A DNA stretch of 64,000 nt from Cryobacterium sp. GTDB taxonomy: Bacteria; Actinomycetota; Actinomycetes; Actinomycetales; Microbacteriaceae. The DNA lies in contig NZ_JAJAYI010000073.1 of the NCBI RefSeq assembly GCF_026786305.1, positions 1 to 64,000 on the forward strand, given 5' to 3'. Position numbers and translations under genes: made by a program. Under the pieces are notes generated by a model. It did no database searches. It had not been told where the DNA came from and was given only the letters and a program-made list of their open reading frames with translations. Shown here piece after piece: positions 23,716 to 32,779 of the stretch (the stretch's first letter is position 1; each line of letters starts with the position of its first letter).

Positions 23716-25410
23716 TTAGCGCCCCGCGCCCGAGCCGGTGGTGCTGGGCGGCGACACTGTCAGGAAGCCGTCGGCCAGCAGCTCGCGTACCCTCGGCAGC
23801 AGTTCGCCGCTCAGCAAGGCCTCGTCGGCGTCGAGTAACTGGGCGAGAGCTCCGATGATGGCGCCGACGGCGAGGTCGCCGTCGCAGGCGCCGACCAGCC
23901 CGGCCAGAGCGGTGTCGAGCGAAACCGAACGGCCGAATCCGCTGCCCTGATGCAGGGTCATGAGTGTCGGATCCTGCTGACCTGGCCAGTAGTGGCGTTC
24001 TTCGGTGACGTCAGAGGCCACGGTGAGATTCGTTTGCAACAGGCGCGCGTCATCCGTTTGTGCCTGCCAGTCGTGCGCCGCGAGGCACTCGGCGAGGTGC
24101 GCGCCGAGCCCAGCCGGGTTGTGACCGAGGGCGTCGGGCAACCGTTCGAGGCGGCGCAGGGTGGGTTCGGTGGCGGACGCCACGCTCAGAGTTTCGTCGG
24201 GCATTCCTCGGGGCTCTGCGTCTGTCGGCAGCCGCAGCAGCAGGTAGCCGAACCCGACCCGGCGTACACCGCGCGTCTCGAAGTCGTTCAGCCAGGCGTT
24301 GTACAGCCGGTCGAAGTCGGGGCCGGGGCGGGTGCCGCCGTCGCGAATCCAGGTCTCGGCATACTCACCCGGTGACTGTACCTCACGTTCAATGATCCAT
24401 GCGTCGAGCGCTGCACGAGCCGTCGCAGATTCTCCGGCTTCCGGCGTGAGCCAGTGCTCGAGCCGCTCGAAGGCATCCGTTTCGTCGTGGTATTCCCAGT
24501 TGCCGAGCAACTGGACGACGCCGCCGGGAGTGAGATGATCAGCAGCCCCGCGCACAACGGCCTCGACCAGGGCGTCGCCGACCATCCCTCCGTCGCGATA
24601 CTCGTAGCTCGGCACCCCCTCGGCCCGCGGCGTGATCACGAACGGCGGATTCGAAATGATGTGGTCGAACCGCTCCCCGATCACCGGCTCGAACAGGCTA
24701 CCGAACCGAAATTCGATGTTGTAGATGTCGTTCAGCTCGGCGTTCAGCGCCGCGAGTTCGAGCGCACGCACCGAGATGTCGGTCGCGACGACGCACTCGG
24801 CGTGCCGAGAGGCGTGCATGGCCTGAATTCCGCATCCCGTGCCGATGTCGAGCGCGCGCTCCACCGGGGTCGGCATCATGAGTGCGCTGAGGGTGCGCGA
24901 GGCGCCGCCGATGCCGAGAACGTGTGTTTCGCCGAGCGGATGCCCCAGCGCCAACTCCCCCAGGTCGCTCACGATCCACCAGCTGCCGGCCCCGTGGGCG
25001 TCGATGAAGCTGTACGGGCGCAGGTCGACGAGCGGGCACAGGAGCGCATCCGGTGCGGTCACGCCTCTTGCGCCGGCACGTTCGACAGCGGGCGGTCGAT
25101 CAATTCCATCGACCGCTCTGACGAGCCCGAGTTGCTCGGCTCCGGCCGCCCCAAGAGCCGGCAACGCGGCATCGAGGTCGGCGCGCGGCACCGCGTCCCC
25201 GAGCAGGAACAGCCGGGCAAGAGTCGCGGCGGGCTCGTTCCGGTCGAGCGTGGTGGCGAGCGCGGCGAGCGCCCGCCGGGCCGGAACCCGCTGATTGCGG
25301 CGGAGGGCGGCATCCGCTTCGATGCCCCACAAGCCGGTCAGGCCGGGAACCGAGAAGTGGGCGGCGGCAAGGTCGGTGCGCAGGCGGGAAATAAGAGTTG
25401 CAGAAGTCAC
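23716..25410 (-). CDS. Class I SAM-dependent methyltransferase (HemK/PrmC-like NPPF type) with extra domains
   Basis: 564 residues. An N-terminal helical domain (LISRLRTDLAAAHFSVPGLTGLWG, ALAATTLDRNEPAATLARLFLLG) precedes the catalytic domain: VERALDIGTGCGIQAMHAS (motif I), CVVATDISVRALELAALNAELN, and HIISNPPFVITP, the NPPF/Y motif of N-methyltransferases on amide or base nitrogen. A C-terminal domain of about 200 residues follows (GYLLLRLP, YWPGQQDPTLMTLHQG, LLDADEALLSGELLPRVRELLADGFL). It resembles conserved actinobacterial methyltransferases of unknown substrate. GTG 25410 is chosen since TTGAAT ends 6 nt before it; the open frame upstream to 25815 is antisense to the hydroxylase gene. Confidence 0.82.
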   Translation of the reverse strand: MTSATLISRLRTDLAAAHFSVPGLTGLWGIEADAALRRNQRVPARRALAALATTLDRNEPAATLARLFLLGDAVPRADLDAALPALGAAGAEQLGLVRAVDGIDRPPAVERAGARGVTAPDALLCPLVDLRPYSFIDAHGAGSWWIVSDLGELALGHPLGETHVLGIGGASRTLSALMMPTPVERALDIGTGCGIQAMHASRHAECVVATDISVRALELAALNAELNDIYNIEFRFGSLFEPVIGERFDHIISNPPFVITPRAEGVPSYEYRDGGMVGDALVEAVVRGAADHLTPGGVVQLLGNWEYHDETDAFERLEHWLTPEAGESATARAALDAWIIEREVQSPGEYAETWIRDGGTRPGPDFDRLYNAWLNDFETRGVRRVGFGYLLLRLPTDAEPRGMPDETLSVASATEPTLRRLERLPDALGHNPAGLGAHLAECLAAHDWQAQTDDARLLQTNLTVASDVTEERHYWPGQQDPTLMTLHQGSGFGRSVSLDTALAGLVGACDGDLAVGAIIGALAQLLDADEALLSGELLPRVRELLADGFLTVSPPSTTGSGAGR

Positions 25411-25445
25411 CCGTCCATTCAACTCGATGCGCGGCCGACGCCCCG

Positions 25446-26642
25446 TCACAGCCAGCGCATGGTGAATGCCCGGGCCACGAGCTCGTTGGCCGGTGGCAGC
25501 GTGAGCGAGCGCACGAGGGCGTTGCGAGCGCCAAGCCGCAGGCCGTGCGCCGGCCGGCCCATCTGCATGTTGAATGCTGCCTGCCGGACCGCACGGCGAG
25601 CGGCGTCGCGGCGGGTACGGTCGTAGTCGGCCAGCACGGATGCCGCCTCCCCCGGCGCCAGCAGCGCCCGCTGCAGCGCCGGCGCGAGTGCAACGGCGTC
25701 GAGCCAGCCGAGGTTCATGCCCTGCCCGCCGATCGGACTGATCTGGTGTGCCGCGTCGCCGACCAGCACGATGCGGCCGGCGGGCCGCGGCTGAGGCAGC
25801 GGCCCGGGGCGCCAATGCCCCGCGCGCGACGGCCCCTCCCCCAGCGGCTCCGAGTGCATCCGCCCCGCGAGCCTCTGCTGCACGGCGAACGCGCTGGCCG
25901 CTCCGAGCGGCTCGGCAACCCTCACTCCTGTTCGATGACGGATGAGCGCGGCCAGGTCGGCGCTGTCGGCATTCGCGGCCAGAAAATCGGTCATCGCCAC
26001 CCAGCGGCGTCGGGCACCGGGCAGCGGAAACGACTCGACCACCCCGCCGCGCTCGAAATAGAGCACCGCACCGGTGTCGCTCGGTCCGGGGTCGGCGAAG
26101 TCACCCATGAGATAGGTTTCGTGACGGCCGAGCTGCCGCCAGGCAATGCCGGCCGCTTGGCGCACCCCACTGCGCGCACCGTCCGCGCCGATCACATAGC
26201 GGGCCTCGATCGGGCCAGAGTCGGTCGAGAGTTCGACGGCGTCGCCGCGGCACTGAACCCCGGTGACCGTTACGCCGCTGCGATACCGGTCGGGCCGCAA
26301 CTGCTCGAACCGGCCGAGCAGCAGGGCCTCCGTCTCGTATTGCGGCAGGGCGACGACGAACGGATACCCCGGCGCAGCCCGCTCGAACGACATCTTCCCG
26401 AGCCTCCGGCCGTCGCAGCGCACCTCCCCCGCGGGAATCCGCACAGCCCGCTCGAGCACGGCGTCGGCGACACCGATACCGGCGAGGGCGCGCAGCAACG
26501 GCGGGTGGATACCGATCGCCCTCGAGCGGAGCGACGGCTGCTCCCGCTGCTCGAGCACCTCGACATCCAGTCCGCCTACGGCCAGCACGCAGGCAAGCAT
26601 CGTGCCGACCGGACCCCCGCCGACGATAACGACGTCACGCAT
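25446..26642 (-). CDS. FAD-dependent aromatic hydroxylase/monooxygenase (SrsC/UbiH-like)
   Basis: 398 residues. VVIVGGGPVGTMLACVLAVGG (FAD ADP-binding), YVIGADGARSGVRQAAGI (DG motif) and RIVLVGDAAHQISPIGGQGMNLGWLDAVALAPAL (GD motif) define a class A flavoprotein monooxygenase. In the alkylresorcinol cluster of Streptomyces griseus the equivalent enzyme hydroxylates the resorcinol ring. Its ATG overlaps the end of the methyltransferase gene by 8 bp, so translation is probably coupled. The C-terminal region (RRDAARRAVRQAAFNMQMGRPAHGLRLGARNA) is typical of these polyketide hydroxylases. Confidence 0.88.
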   Translation of the reverse strand: MRDVVIVGGGPVGTMLACVLAVGGLDVEVLEQREQPSLRSRAIGIHPPLLRALAGIGVADAVLERAVRIPAGEVRCDGRRLGKMSFERAAPGYPFVVALPQYETEALLLGRFEQLRPDRYRSGVTVTGVQCRGDAVELSTDSGPIEARYVIGADGARSGVRQAAGIAWRQLGRHETYLMGDFADPGPSDTGAVLYFERGGVVESFPLPGARRRWVAMTDFLAANADSADLAALIRHRTGVRVAEPLGAASAFAVQQRLAGRMHSEPLGEGPSRAGHWRPGPLPQPRPAGRIVLVGDAAHQISPIGGQGMNLGWLDAVALAPALQRALLAPGEAASVLADYDRTRRDAARRAVRQAAFNMQMGRPAHGLRLGARNALVRSLTLPPANELVARAFTMRWL

Positions 26643-27339
26643 TCGGCGCGTCCCAGCTCAGTACGAGCCGGGACGGCAGGCCTCGCGATACCGTCCACCC
26701 GGCGGGAACCGCCGCCCGTAGCTCGACCGGCGTGTAGCTGCGGCGAATCGAGGTGAGGCCGTCGGGGCGAATATAGGAGTGCCGAAAGAACGGCCAGGTC
26801 GCCGCCGCGAACCCGAGATAGGCGATGTTGGAGCGTTCCAGGTCGGCGTGCAGCACCCGGCGACGGGCGAGATCCTCTGAATCCACGAGCAACCCTTTCA
26901 GTTCAGCAACGCTGAGGTGGTGCAGCACATGGTTCGAGACCACGAAATCGAAGCGCGCACCCTCAGCGACGAGGTCCGAGCTGAGCGCCCGCCGAAACGA
27001 CAGCCCGGCAATTCGCGACTGGCTGGTCGCGAACAGGTGCGCGCGGGCATCCGGGTCGATGCCGGTCACCCTCAGCCGAAGACCGTCGCGTACCGCCCAG
27101 CGGGCCAGCGCCCGCGAGACGTCGCCGCCGCCCGAGCCGACGTCGAGCAGCGTCGCTTCGGTCGTGGTTGACAAGGCGGGGCGAATGCTGCGGCGATAGA
27201 TCCTCCACCAGCCCGACACGACCGCGTTGACCACGCGAAAATCCTGGTAGGTGCGGGTGAGCATGGCCGGATCGCACAGCGGAGAATCCATGATCTCTGC
27301 TGCTCCGTGAGCCCGCACACGCAATGAGGGAAGGACCAT
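26635..27339 (-). CDS. SAM methyltransferase of the alkylresorcinol-type cluster
   Basis: 234 residues. Motif I is TLLDVGSGGGDVSRALARWA; then ITGIDPDARAHLFATSQSR-like sequence and DFVVSNHVLHHLSVAELKGLL. It begins with ATG directly after the TGA of the type III PKS gene (no gap) and overlaps the hydroxylase by 8 bp. In the known three-gene arrangement (PKS, methyltransferase, flavin hydroxylase) this enzyme O-methylates the phenolic lipid. Substrate assignment is by gene order. Confidence 0.85.
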   Translation of the reverse strand: MVLPSLRVRAHGAAEIMDSPLCDPAMLTRTYQDFRVVNAVVSGWWRIYRRSIRPALSTTTEATLLDVGSGGGDVSRALARWAVRDGLRLRVTGIDPDARAHLFATSQSRIAGLSFRRALSSDLVAEGARFDFVVSNHVLHHLSVAELKGLLVDSEDLARRRVLHADLERSNIAYLGFAAATWPFFRHSYIRPDGLTSIRRSYTPVELRAAVPAGWTVSRGLPSRLVLSWDAPNA

Positions 27340-28566
27340 TCAGCCCTCGATCACGGTCATCAGGCCGGATTCCACGGTGAGCCCCGGGCCGAACGCCATG
27401 GCGCAGACCCGTTCGCCATCGGCGGTGGCTGGGCCGTCGAGAATGGCCTTCATCACGAACAGAATCGTCGCGCTGCTCATGTTGCCGTTGGTGCGCAGCG
27501 TCTCCCTCGAGGGCACCAGTTGGTCCGCGCGCAGCTCGAGCTTCGCCTCGGTCTTGTCGAGAATGCTGCGGCCGCCGGGGTGGATCGCCCAGTGTTCGAT
27601 TACCGAGCTGAGCGAGGCGGCGGGAGCGAGGGTGAGAACCGGGGCGAGGAGGGTCGCGACGGTACCGGCAGAGTATGCGGCGGAATCCGCTTCGCGAGGA
27701 GCGGCGAGCTGCCCGGTGATGGCCGCATCACGGGCGAACAGCGGGGCAAGGGCGCCCTCGATGTGTTCGTCGATGATGTGCGGCACGTAGGTGCTCAGAA
27801 TCATTTCGAAGCCCTCATCGCCGATTTTCCAGGCCATGTCGCCCTCGCCGACCGGGGTGATGACCGTTTCGAACAGGTCGAGGCCGAGTGCTTTTTCGCC
27901 GGGCAGCGGCGGCCGGGCGCTGACGATGCCGGCGGCCGCGCCGTCGGAGAACAGTGAGGACGCCACGATCGTGTCGGGGTCGCTCGAGGTGCGCAGGTGT
28001 AGTGAGCAGAGTTCGGCACTGACCACGAGCACGACCGCGTTCGGGTCGGCTTCGACGAACTGCTTCGCGGTGCGGAGGGCCGGCATGGCGGCGTAGCAGC
28101 CCATGAATCCGAGGTGGTAACGCTGGGTGCTGGCTCGCAGGCCGAGCTCTCGCACGAGCATGTAGTCAGGGCCGGGGGCATAGAACCCGGTGCAGGAGAC
28201 GGTGACGACGTGGGTCACGTCTTCCGGTCGGACGTCGGGGCAGGCGGCGAGCGCCCGGCGCCCCGCTTCGACAAAGAGTTTGGTGGCCTCCGTGATGTAC
28301 AGCTCGTTGCGTACCCGGGTGCTCGGCACGAGCAGAAGCTGCTGCTTTGAATCGAAGAACTGCGGTTCGGTCTCATCGTTGTCGAGGGTGAGCTCGGCGA
28401 TCACGGTATGCCGGGTCTCGATGCCCGACACGTTGAAACTCGTGCTGACCAGCCGTTGAGCCAGCCGGCTGAGTCCGGGCTGGGCGGCAAAGATGTCGCG
28501 CACCTGCTCTTGAATCAGAATCGTCGGGGGAACTAGGGTCTGGATCGCTCTCAGCGTGACGGCCAT
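27340..28566 (-). CDS. Type III polyketide synthase (alkylresorcylic acid/alkylpyrone type)
   Basis: 408 residues with the complete Cys-His-Asn triad of chalcone-synthase-like enzymes: Cys157 in HLGFMGCYAAMPAL, His329 in WAIHPGGRSIL, Asn362 in RTNGNMSSATILFVM. Other motifs: VTVSCTGFYAPGPDYMLVRELGL and VVSAELCSLHL. Such enzymes extend a fatty acyl starter with malonyl-CoA and cyclise it to resorcinols or pyrones. First gene of a tightly packed operon with the methyltransferase and hydroxylase. The start of ATG 28566 is supported by the family N-terminus (VTLRAIQTLVPPTIL). A 24-bp tandem repeat lies just upstream, between it and the PAP2 gene. Confidence 0.92.
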   Translation of the reverse strand: MAVTLRAIQTLVPPTILIQEQVRDIFAAQPGLSRLAQRLVSTSFNVSGIETRHTVIAELTLDNDETEPQFFDSKQQLLLVPSTRVRNELYITEATKLFVEAGRRALAACPDVRPEDVTHVVTVSCTGFYAPGPDYMLVRELGLRASTQRYHLGFMGCYAAMPALRTAKQFVEADPNAVVLVVSAELCSLHLRTSSDPDTIVASSLFSDGAAAGIVSARPPLPGEKALGLDLFETVITPVGEGDMAWKIGDEGFEMILSTYVPHIIDEHIEGALAPLFARDAAITGQLAAPREADSAAYSAGTVATLLAPVLTLAPAASLSSVIEHWAIHPGGRSILDKTEAKLELRADQLVPSRETLRTNGNMSSATILFVMKAILDGPATADGERVCAMAFGPGLTVESGLMTVIEG

Positions 28567-28612
28567 GAGTCAGTCTCGCACGCGACTTCGATTGAGTACA
28601 CCCCAACTTTAC

Positions 28613-28684
28613 GAATCTGGGGCAGCCGGGCGGACAGAATCTGGGGCAGCCGGGCGAACAGAATCTAGGGCAGCCGGGCGAACA
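28613..28684. repeat. 24-bp tandem repeat, three copies, spanning the PAP2 stop codon
   Basis: Units at 28613-28636, 28637-28660 and 28661-28684 (core aatctggggcagccgggcg). The third carries the single change that makes CTA, i.e. the TAG stop of the PAP2 gene on the minus strand; the two downstream copies read CAG there. The repeat sits in the promoter region of the type III PKS gene. Confidence 0.92.
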
Positions 28685-29594
28685 GACGGGTTCCGCTGAG
28701 CGCCAGCAGCAGCCCGGCGGTGACGATGGCCGCGACACCGCCGAGGTAGGCGACGATCGTGCCGAGCGTTCCGACACTGTCAAACAGGCTGCTGTTCAGT
28801 ACCAGAGTGGCGATGAAGGCCACGGCAGAGAGCCCGCCACAGCCGATCGACAGCCAACGAATGCCGCGAATAGTCGACTGACGCAGTCCAGTGAACGTCC
28901 GGCGCGGGGCTGCTGGTTGGGCGAGAGCCGCAGCATCCGCTCGCGGTACGACGCCCACGCGCGGCCAGGCCAGCACGGCTCCGGCGAGGCATCCCCACAG
29001 GGCGACCCAGAGCAGGGCGGCGATCACGTCGCTCGGTCGATGCCACTGGTTGGCGAGCGTCGCTACGCCGGCCAGCACGGCGAAGGCGGTTCCCCAGCCG
29101 GCGACCATCGGGCGCATCCGCGGGCTCGCGACCAGGAACACGACGAGAGCGGATGCCGCCGCCACAGTGGTATGCCCGGATGGGAATGAGTTTCCGGCGT
29201 AGCCCTCGACCGCCAGGTCAGGGCGGGCCAGAATTCCATATTTCAGCAGTTGAGCCGAGGCCGTCGCCGCTCCGCCAGCGACGAGCGCGACGATCAGGTT
29301 GCGCCAGTTGCGGCGCACGAGCGCGATGACCGCGGTCAGTACCACTCCAAACGCCACGGCGACATCCGGCACCGAGTCGAGCACTCGGCCGGTGAACGGT
29401 GTGATGCTCCGTCGGCCGAATTCGGCGCCGTCATAGGCGAGCTGGTCGGCCTCCTGGCCGGCGTGGCTGCGCACAAAGAACAGGTAGAGACCGATAAAGG
29501 CGACCGTGGTCAGCGCGGCTCCGGCGAGGTACCCGAGCGATCCCTGTCGGAGGGAGCTGAGACTTGACCGGTTGCGCACGGTCAAGCATGCCAC
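28665..29594 (-). CDS. PAP2-family membrane phosphatase
   Basis: About 309 residues from GTG 29594 (start uncertain; frame open to 29759). Acid phosphatase motifs in order: KYGILARPDL (K-x6-RP), NSFPSGHTTVAAA (PSGH), and NQWHRPSDVIAALLW (H-x3-D type). At least six hydrophobic segments surround them, so it is a lipid phosphate phosphatase at the membrane. The C-terminal third adds three more helices beyond the usual domain. It ends RLFARLP in the first unit of a 24-bp repeat. It precedes the phenolic-lipid operon on the same strand and could share its transcription; a direct role there is not shown. Confidence 0.85.
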   Translation of the reverse strand: MACLTVRNRSSLSSLRQGSLGYLAGAALTTVAFIGLYLFFVRSHAGQEADQLAYDGAEFGRRSITPFTGRVLDSVPDVAVAFGVVLTAVIALVRRNWRNLIVALVAGGAATASAQLLKYGILARPDLAVEGYAGNSFPSGHTTVAAASALVVFLVASPRMRPMVAGWGTAFAVLAGVATLANQWHRPSDVIAALLWVALWGCLAGAVLAWPRVGVVPRADAAALAQPAAPRRTFTGLRQSTIRGIRWLSIGCGGLSAVAFIATLVLNSSLFDSVGTLGTIVAYLGGVAAIVTAGLLLALSGTRLFARLP

Positions 29595-29813
29595 AGCGTT
29601 TCTGGGAGGCACAGCGTTTCGGGGAGCTACTGCGATGCTGGGAGCCCGCACCTCGCCGCGACCAGGCGAGAGAGCTCCTTGCCCATTTACCCCAAGGGAC
29701 GCACGATTGATGCGTGGCGTACACCCGTTGTTCAAGAACTTCTGATCGAATAGGCTCAATCATCGTGACGGCATGCCCGCAGAGCACGCCCGCGACAAAC
29801 GAATGGACGCTCC

Positions 29814-30752
29814 GTGAGCATTCGAACGGCTGAGTACCCCCGGCCGGACCACTTCTTGTTACACCTGAGCGACACCCACCTGCTGGCGGGGGGTTCGAAG
29901 CTCTATGGCAGCGTCAACGGTGAAGCGCATCTGGCCGAACTCTTCGCCGAGGTTGAGGCCTCCGGCGCCCGCCCCCAAGCCATCGTCTTCACCGGCGATC
30001 TCGCCGACAAGGGTGAGCCGGGCGCCTACGAGCTCCTGCGCGAGATCGTCGAACCCGCGGCGGCCCGGCTCGGCGCCCGCGTCATCTGGGTGATGGGCAA
30101 TCACGACAACCGTTCGGCGTTCCGCGCCGAACTGCTCGATCAACTGCCGAGCGAAGCTCCCGTTGACCGGTCGTACGACCTCAATGGTCTGCGTCTGATT
30201 ACGCTCGACACCTCGGTGCCAGGCCACCACCACGGCGCGGTGTCCGACCAGCAGTTGCTCTGGCTCGCCGACGAATTGCGTGTGCCGGCACCGGACGGCA
30301 CGATTCTGGCCATGCACCACCCACCGATCCCGAGCGTGCTCGACCTCGCCACCGCGGTGGAACTGCGCGATCAGGACCGTCTGGCCGCGGTCCTGAGCGG
30401 CACGGACGTGCGTAGCATCATCGCCGGACACCTGCACTACTCGTCAATGGCGGTGTTCGCCGGCATTCCTGTGTCGGTGTCGTCGGCGACCTGCTACACG
30501 CAGGACCTCAACGTTCCCGTCGGAGGGACCCTCGGTCGTGACGGCGCCCGCGCGTTCAACCTCGTGCACGTCTACCCGGGCACCGTGCTGCACTCCGTGG
30601 TGCCGCTCGGCCACTATCCGACGCTCGACTATGTCGATGCCGCCGAAAGCGCGCGTCGACTGCGCGCTTCCGGCGTCGAGATCAAGCCGTCGGAAACTCT
30701 GCCTGCATTGCGCGAGCCGCCAATGACCAGGCCGATCCCGGTTCTGCACTAG
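29814..30752 (+). CDS. Calcineurin-like phosphodiesterase (CpdA-like)
   Basis: 312 residues. Metal-binding motifs: [67 protein letters not shown]. The order D-x-H, GD, GNHD, H, GHxH is complete, as in class III cyclic nucleotide phosphodiesterases and related metallophosphatases; cAMP is the likeliest substrate but is not proven. GTG 29814 is the chosen start; a TAGGCT box precedes an out-of-frame GTG at 29765 that opens a 22-codon ORF across this start. Its last 71 bp overlap the 3' end of the Stealth-family gene on the opposite strand. Confidence 0.88.
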   Translation: MSIRTAEYPRPDHFLLHLSDTHLLAGGSKLYGSVNGEAHLAELFAEVEASGARPQAIVFTGDLADKGEPGAYELLREIVEPAAARLGARVIWVMGNHDNRSAFRAELLDQLPSEAPVDRSYDLNGLRLITLDTSVPGHHHGAVSDQQLLWLADELRVPAPDGTILAMHHPPIPSVLDLATAVELRDQDRLAAVLSGTDVRSIIAGHLHYSSMAVFAGIPVSVSSATCYTQDLNVPVGGTLGRDGARAFNLVHVYPGTVLHSVVPLGHYPTLDYVDAAESARRLRASGVEIKPSETLPALREPPMTRPIPVLH

Positions 30753-32478
30753 TTGCGACACTGGTCCGTTCCCACGGCGCCACGATCGGAAAGTACAGCT
30801 CCAAAAACTCGGTGACCGCACCGCGGCGCACCTCGGTCGAAATCTCCGGGTGACTGCCGTCGTTCAGGCAGAACATGTCCTGGTCGCGACGCTTGCGCAG
30901 GTGATTCATCTGCCGCAGGGCGATGCGCAGGGTCGTCTCGATGTATAGCGAGTGCGCCTGTGTCTGCGCGACCGCACGACCGGTCATCAAGGCGTAGTAG
31001 TGGTAGAGCGAATTGGTGACCGAGATGTCGGTCGCCGAACGAAAACGACTCGCCGCGGTGCGACTGAAGTCCTCGGGAAACTCCCGCTCCAGTTCCAGCA
31101 GCACGCTCCGACGCATCGGTGCCGGCGTGTGCTCCAGGTGCCGGGTGGTGACCTTGCCGAATCGACCGCGCAGCAGCGCCCGGTTCACGCGGGCGGCGTT
31201 CTCGAAACCGCTGCGGGTCGGGTCGTTCTCGCCGAGACCGATACGAGTGGATGCCTCCACAAACTTGGTCACTCCGCCCGGCGAGAAGAACAGCTCGGGA
31301 CCGACAGGACGGCCGAAGAACATGTCGTCGTTGGAGTAGAGAAAATGCTCCGCCAGCCCGGGAATGTGGTGCAGCTGGCTTTCTACGGCGTGCGAATTGT
31401 GAATGGGCAGCACACTCGTGTCCACGAAGAAGTCTTCGCTGCGCATGATGGTCACGCGGGGGTGTTCGGCGAGCCACTCGGGCGCGGGCGAGTCGGTGGC
31501 GATGAAGATGCGTCGAATCCACGGGGCGAACATGTACACGCTGCGTAGCGCGTACTTGAGCTCGTCGATCTGCCGAAAACGGGCGTCGGAATCGTCGCCT
31601 TCGCCGACAACGTAGGCCTTCATACGCTTGGCACGTTCCCGCTGAAACTCGTCGCTCGAGCCGTCGACCCAGCTGAACACGAGATCGATGTCGAAGGAGA
31701 CGTCGCTGGCCAGGTCATCAAACATGTTCTGCAGGGTCAGCCAGGTGCGCCCGTACAGGTCGATCGTGGTCTCGCGGGCTTCGGAGCGCGGCAGCCGGGT
31801 GCGCATGAGGGCATTTTCGACCGGGGCGATGATTTCGTCTTCGCCGAACCGCCACAGCTCAAATTGGAACGCGGTCTGGGCGCCGTAGCGCAGGCGACCG
31901 ATCGGTTCGATGCGCGGCCGGTAGACCCGAAAAACGGAAGACTTGCGCAGCGCCGTGAGCGCGCCGTCGGCGAGCAGAAACGGCTGGCTCACGTTGCCGT
32001 CCAAGGGCTTGGCGTAGAAGGGCTCGTTGGCGAACGCCGTGGCGAGAACCTTGGTTATTTCCTTGCGCCGTTTGCGGTCCACGGCGATGACTGGACGGTT
32101 GTGGTCGCCGCGCACGAGCACAAAGTCGACGCCGGCGTTGGTGAGGGCGTCGTACACTGCGACGAGGTCTTTCACCATGGACTCGTGCGGCGTGTAGTGA
32201 CCATTGATGAGGGCAATCTCGCCCTTCCGCACGACAAGGTCGTCGCGGTCAAACCGGCGGGTGCGGGCATCCGGTGTGATCAACACCAACTCGGGCTCAC
32301 CGCTGAGCGACAGGGTCGGGATCAAACCGGTGTTGGTCGGGGGTTCCGGCTCGCTCGAGTCGTAACCCACAGAGTCGGGGCGAAAGGCGTCGGTGCCAAA
32401 GATATCGCCACCGAACGTATCGGAGTGACCCCGGTCGGAAACATCCGCTTGTGCGTCCGGAATATCGCGTGTCGCCAT
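30682..32478 (-). CDS. Stealth-family capsule/teichoic-acid phosphotransferase
   Basis: 598 residues. The four conserved regions appear in order: a CR1-like [15 protein letters not shown]2 [37 protein letters not shown]3 [11 protein letters not shown], and CR4 near [10 protein letters not shown]. These proteins transfer hexose-1-phosphate to build phosphodiester-linked polysaccharides and are known in capsules and cell-wall polymers. A long N-terminal region ([31 protein letters not shown]) matches actinobacterial members. ATG 32478 is fixed by AGGAGG 4 nt upstream. No other polysaccharide gene is adjacent; mannose-activating genes lie 25 kb away. Its 3' end overlaps the phosphodiesterase gene. 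Confidence 0.88.
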   Translation of the reverse strand: MATRDIPDAQADVSDRGHSDTFGGDIFGTDAFRPDSVGYDSSEPEPPTNTGLIPTLSLSGEPELVLITPDARTRRFDRDDLVVRKGEIALINGHYTPHESMVKDLVAVYDALTNAGVDFVLVRGDHNRPVIAVDRKRRKEITKVLATAFANEPFYAKPLDGNVSQPFLLADGALTALRKSSVFRVYRPRIEPIGRLRYGAQTAFQFELWRFGEDEIIAPVENALMRTRLPRSEARETTIDLYGRTWLTLQNMFDDLASDVSFDIDLVFSWVDGSSDEFQRERAKRMKAYVVGEGDDSDARFRQIDELKYALRSVYMFAPWIRRIFIATDSPAPEWLAEHPRVTIMRSEDFFVDTSVLPIHNSHAVESQLHHIPGLAEHFLYSNDDMFFGRPVGPELFFSPGGVTKFVEASTRIGLGENDPTRSGFENAARVNRALLRGRFGKVTTRHLEHTPAPMRRSVLLELEREFPEDFSRTAASRFRSATDISVTNSLYHYYALMTGRAVAQTQAHSLYIETTLRIALRQMNHLRKRRDQDMFCLNDGSHPEISTEVRRGAVTEFLELYFPIVAPWERTSVATSAEPGSAWSLAARAMQAEFPTA

Positions 32479-32779
32479 GGTCCTCCTTGAAAAAGTGGAG
32501 CACTCAATCGCGGGCCGGCCAGGGCTGAACCCGAGGAGTGCGGCCGACTGCGTCGGCGTGGATGCTTCAGTGTGTTTCGCAGCGACGATCTTCTCGAGAA
32601 GTGACGAAGTTCTCAATGGGCGACTGGCGTTCGGTGAAACGCCGTGGGCGCTCGTAGTCAGTCTACGTCCCGATGTCGGTAATTTGCTGCGCCCACTGAT
32701 CGACCGGTCGGCGCCGGCGAAACGAATGCTGCGGCATCCGTTTCTCGGCCCGATTGTTGCTGTTCAGCGGCAATCTCGC
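32479..32779. other. Intergenic, no gene recognised
   Basis: 300 bp upstream of the Stealth gene and downstream of yyaL, both on the minus strand. No supported ORF and no terminator hairpin seen. TAGACT near 32662 on the minus strand is a possible -10 box for the Stealth gene, with a long leader. Confidence 0.5.

Noticed and set aside
29765..29833. 22-codon ORF from GTG 29765 as a leader of the phosphodiesterase gene
   Set aside because: TAGGCT lies 8 nt upstream instead of the usual 6 and the frame is not protein-like; too weak to list.
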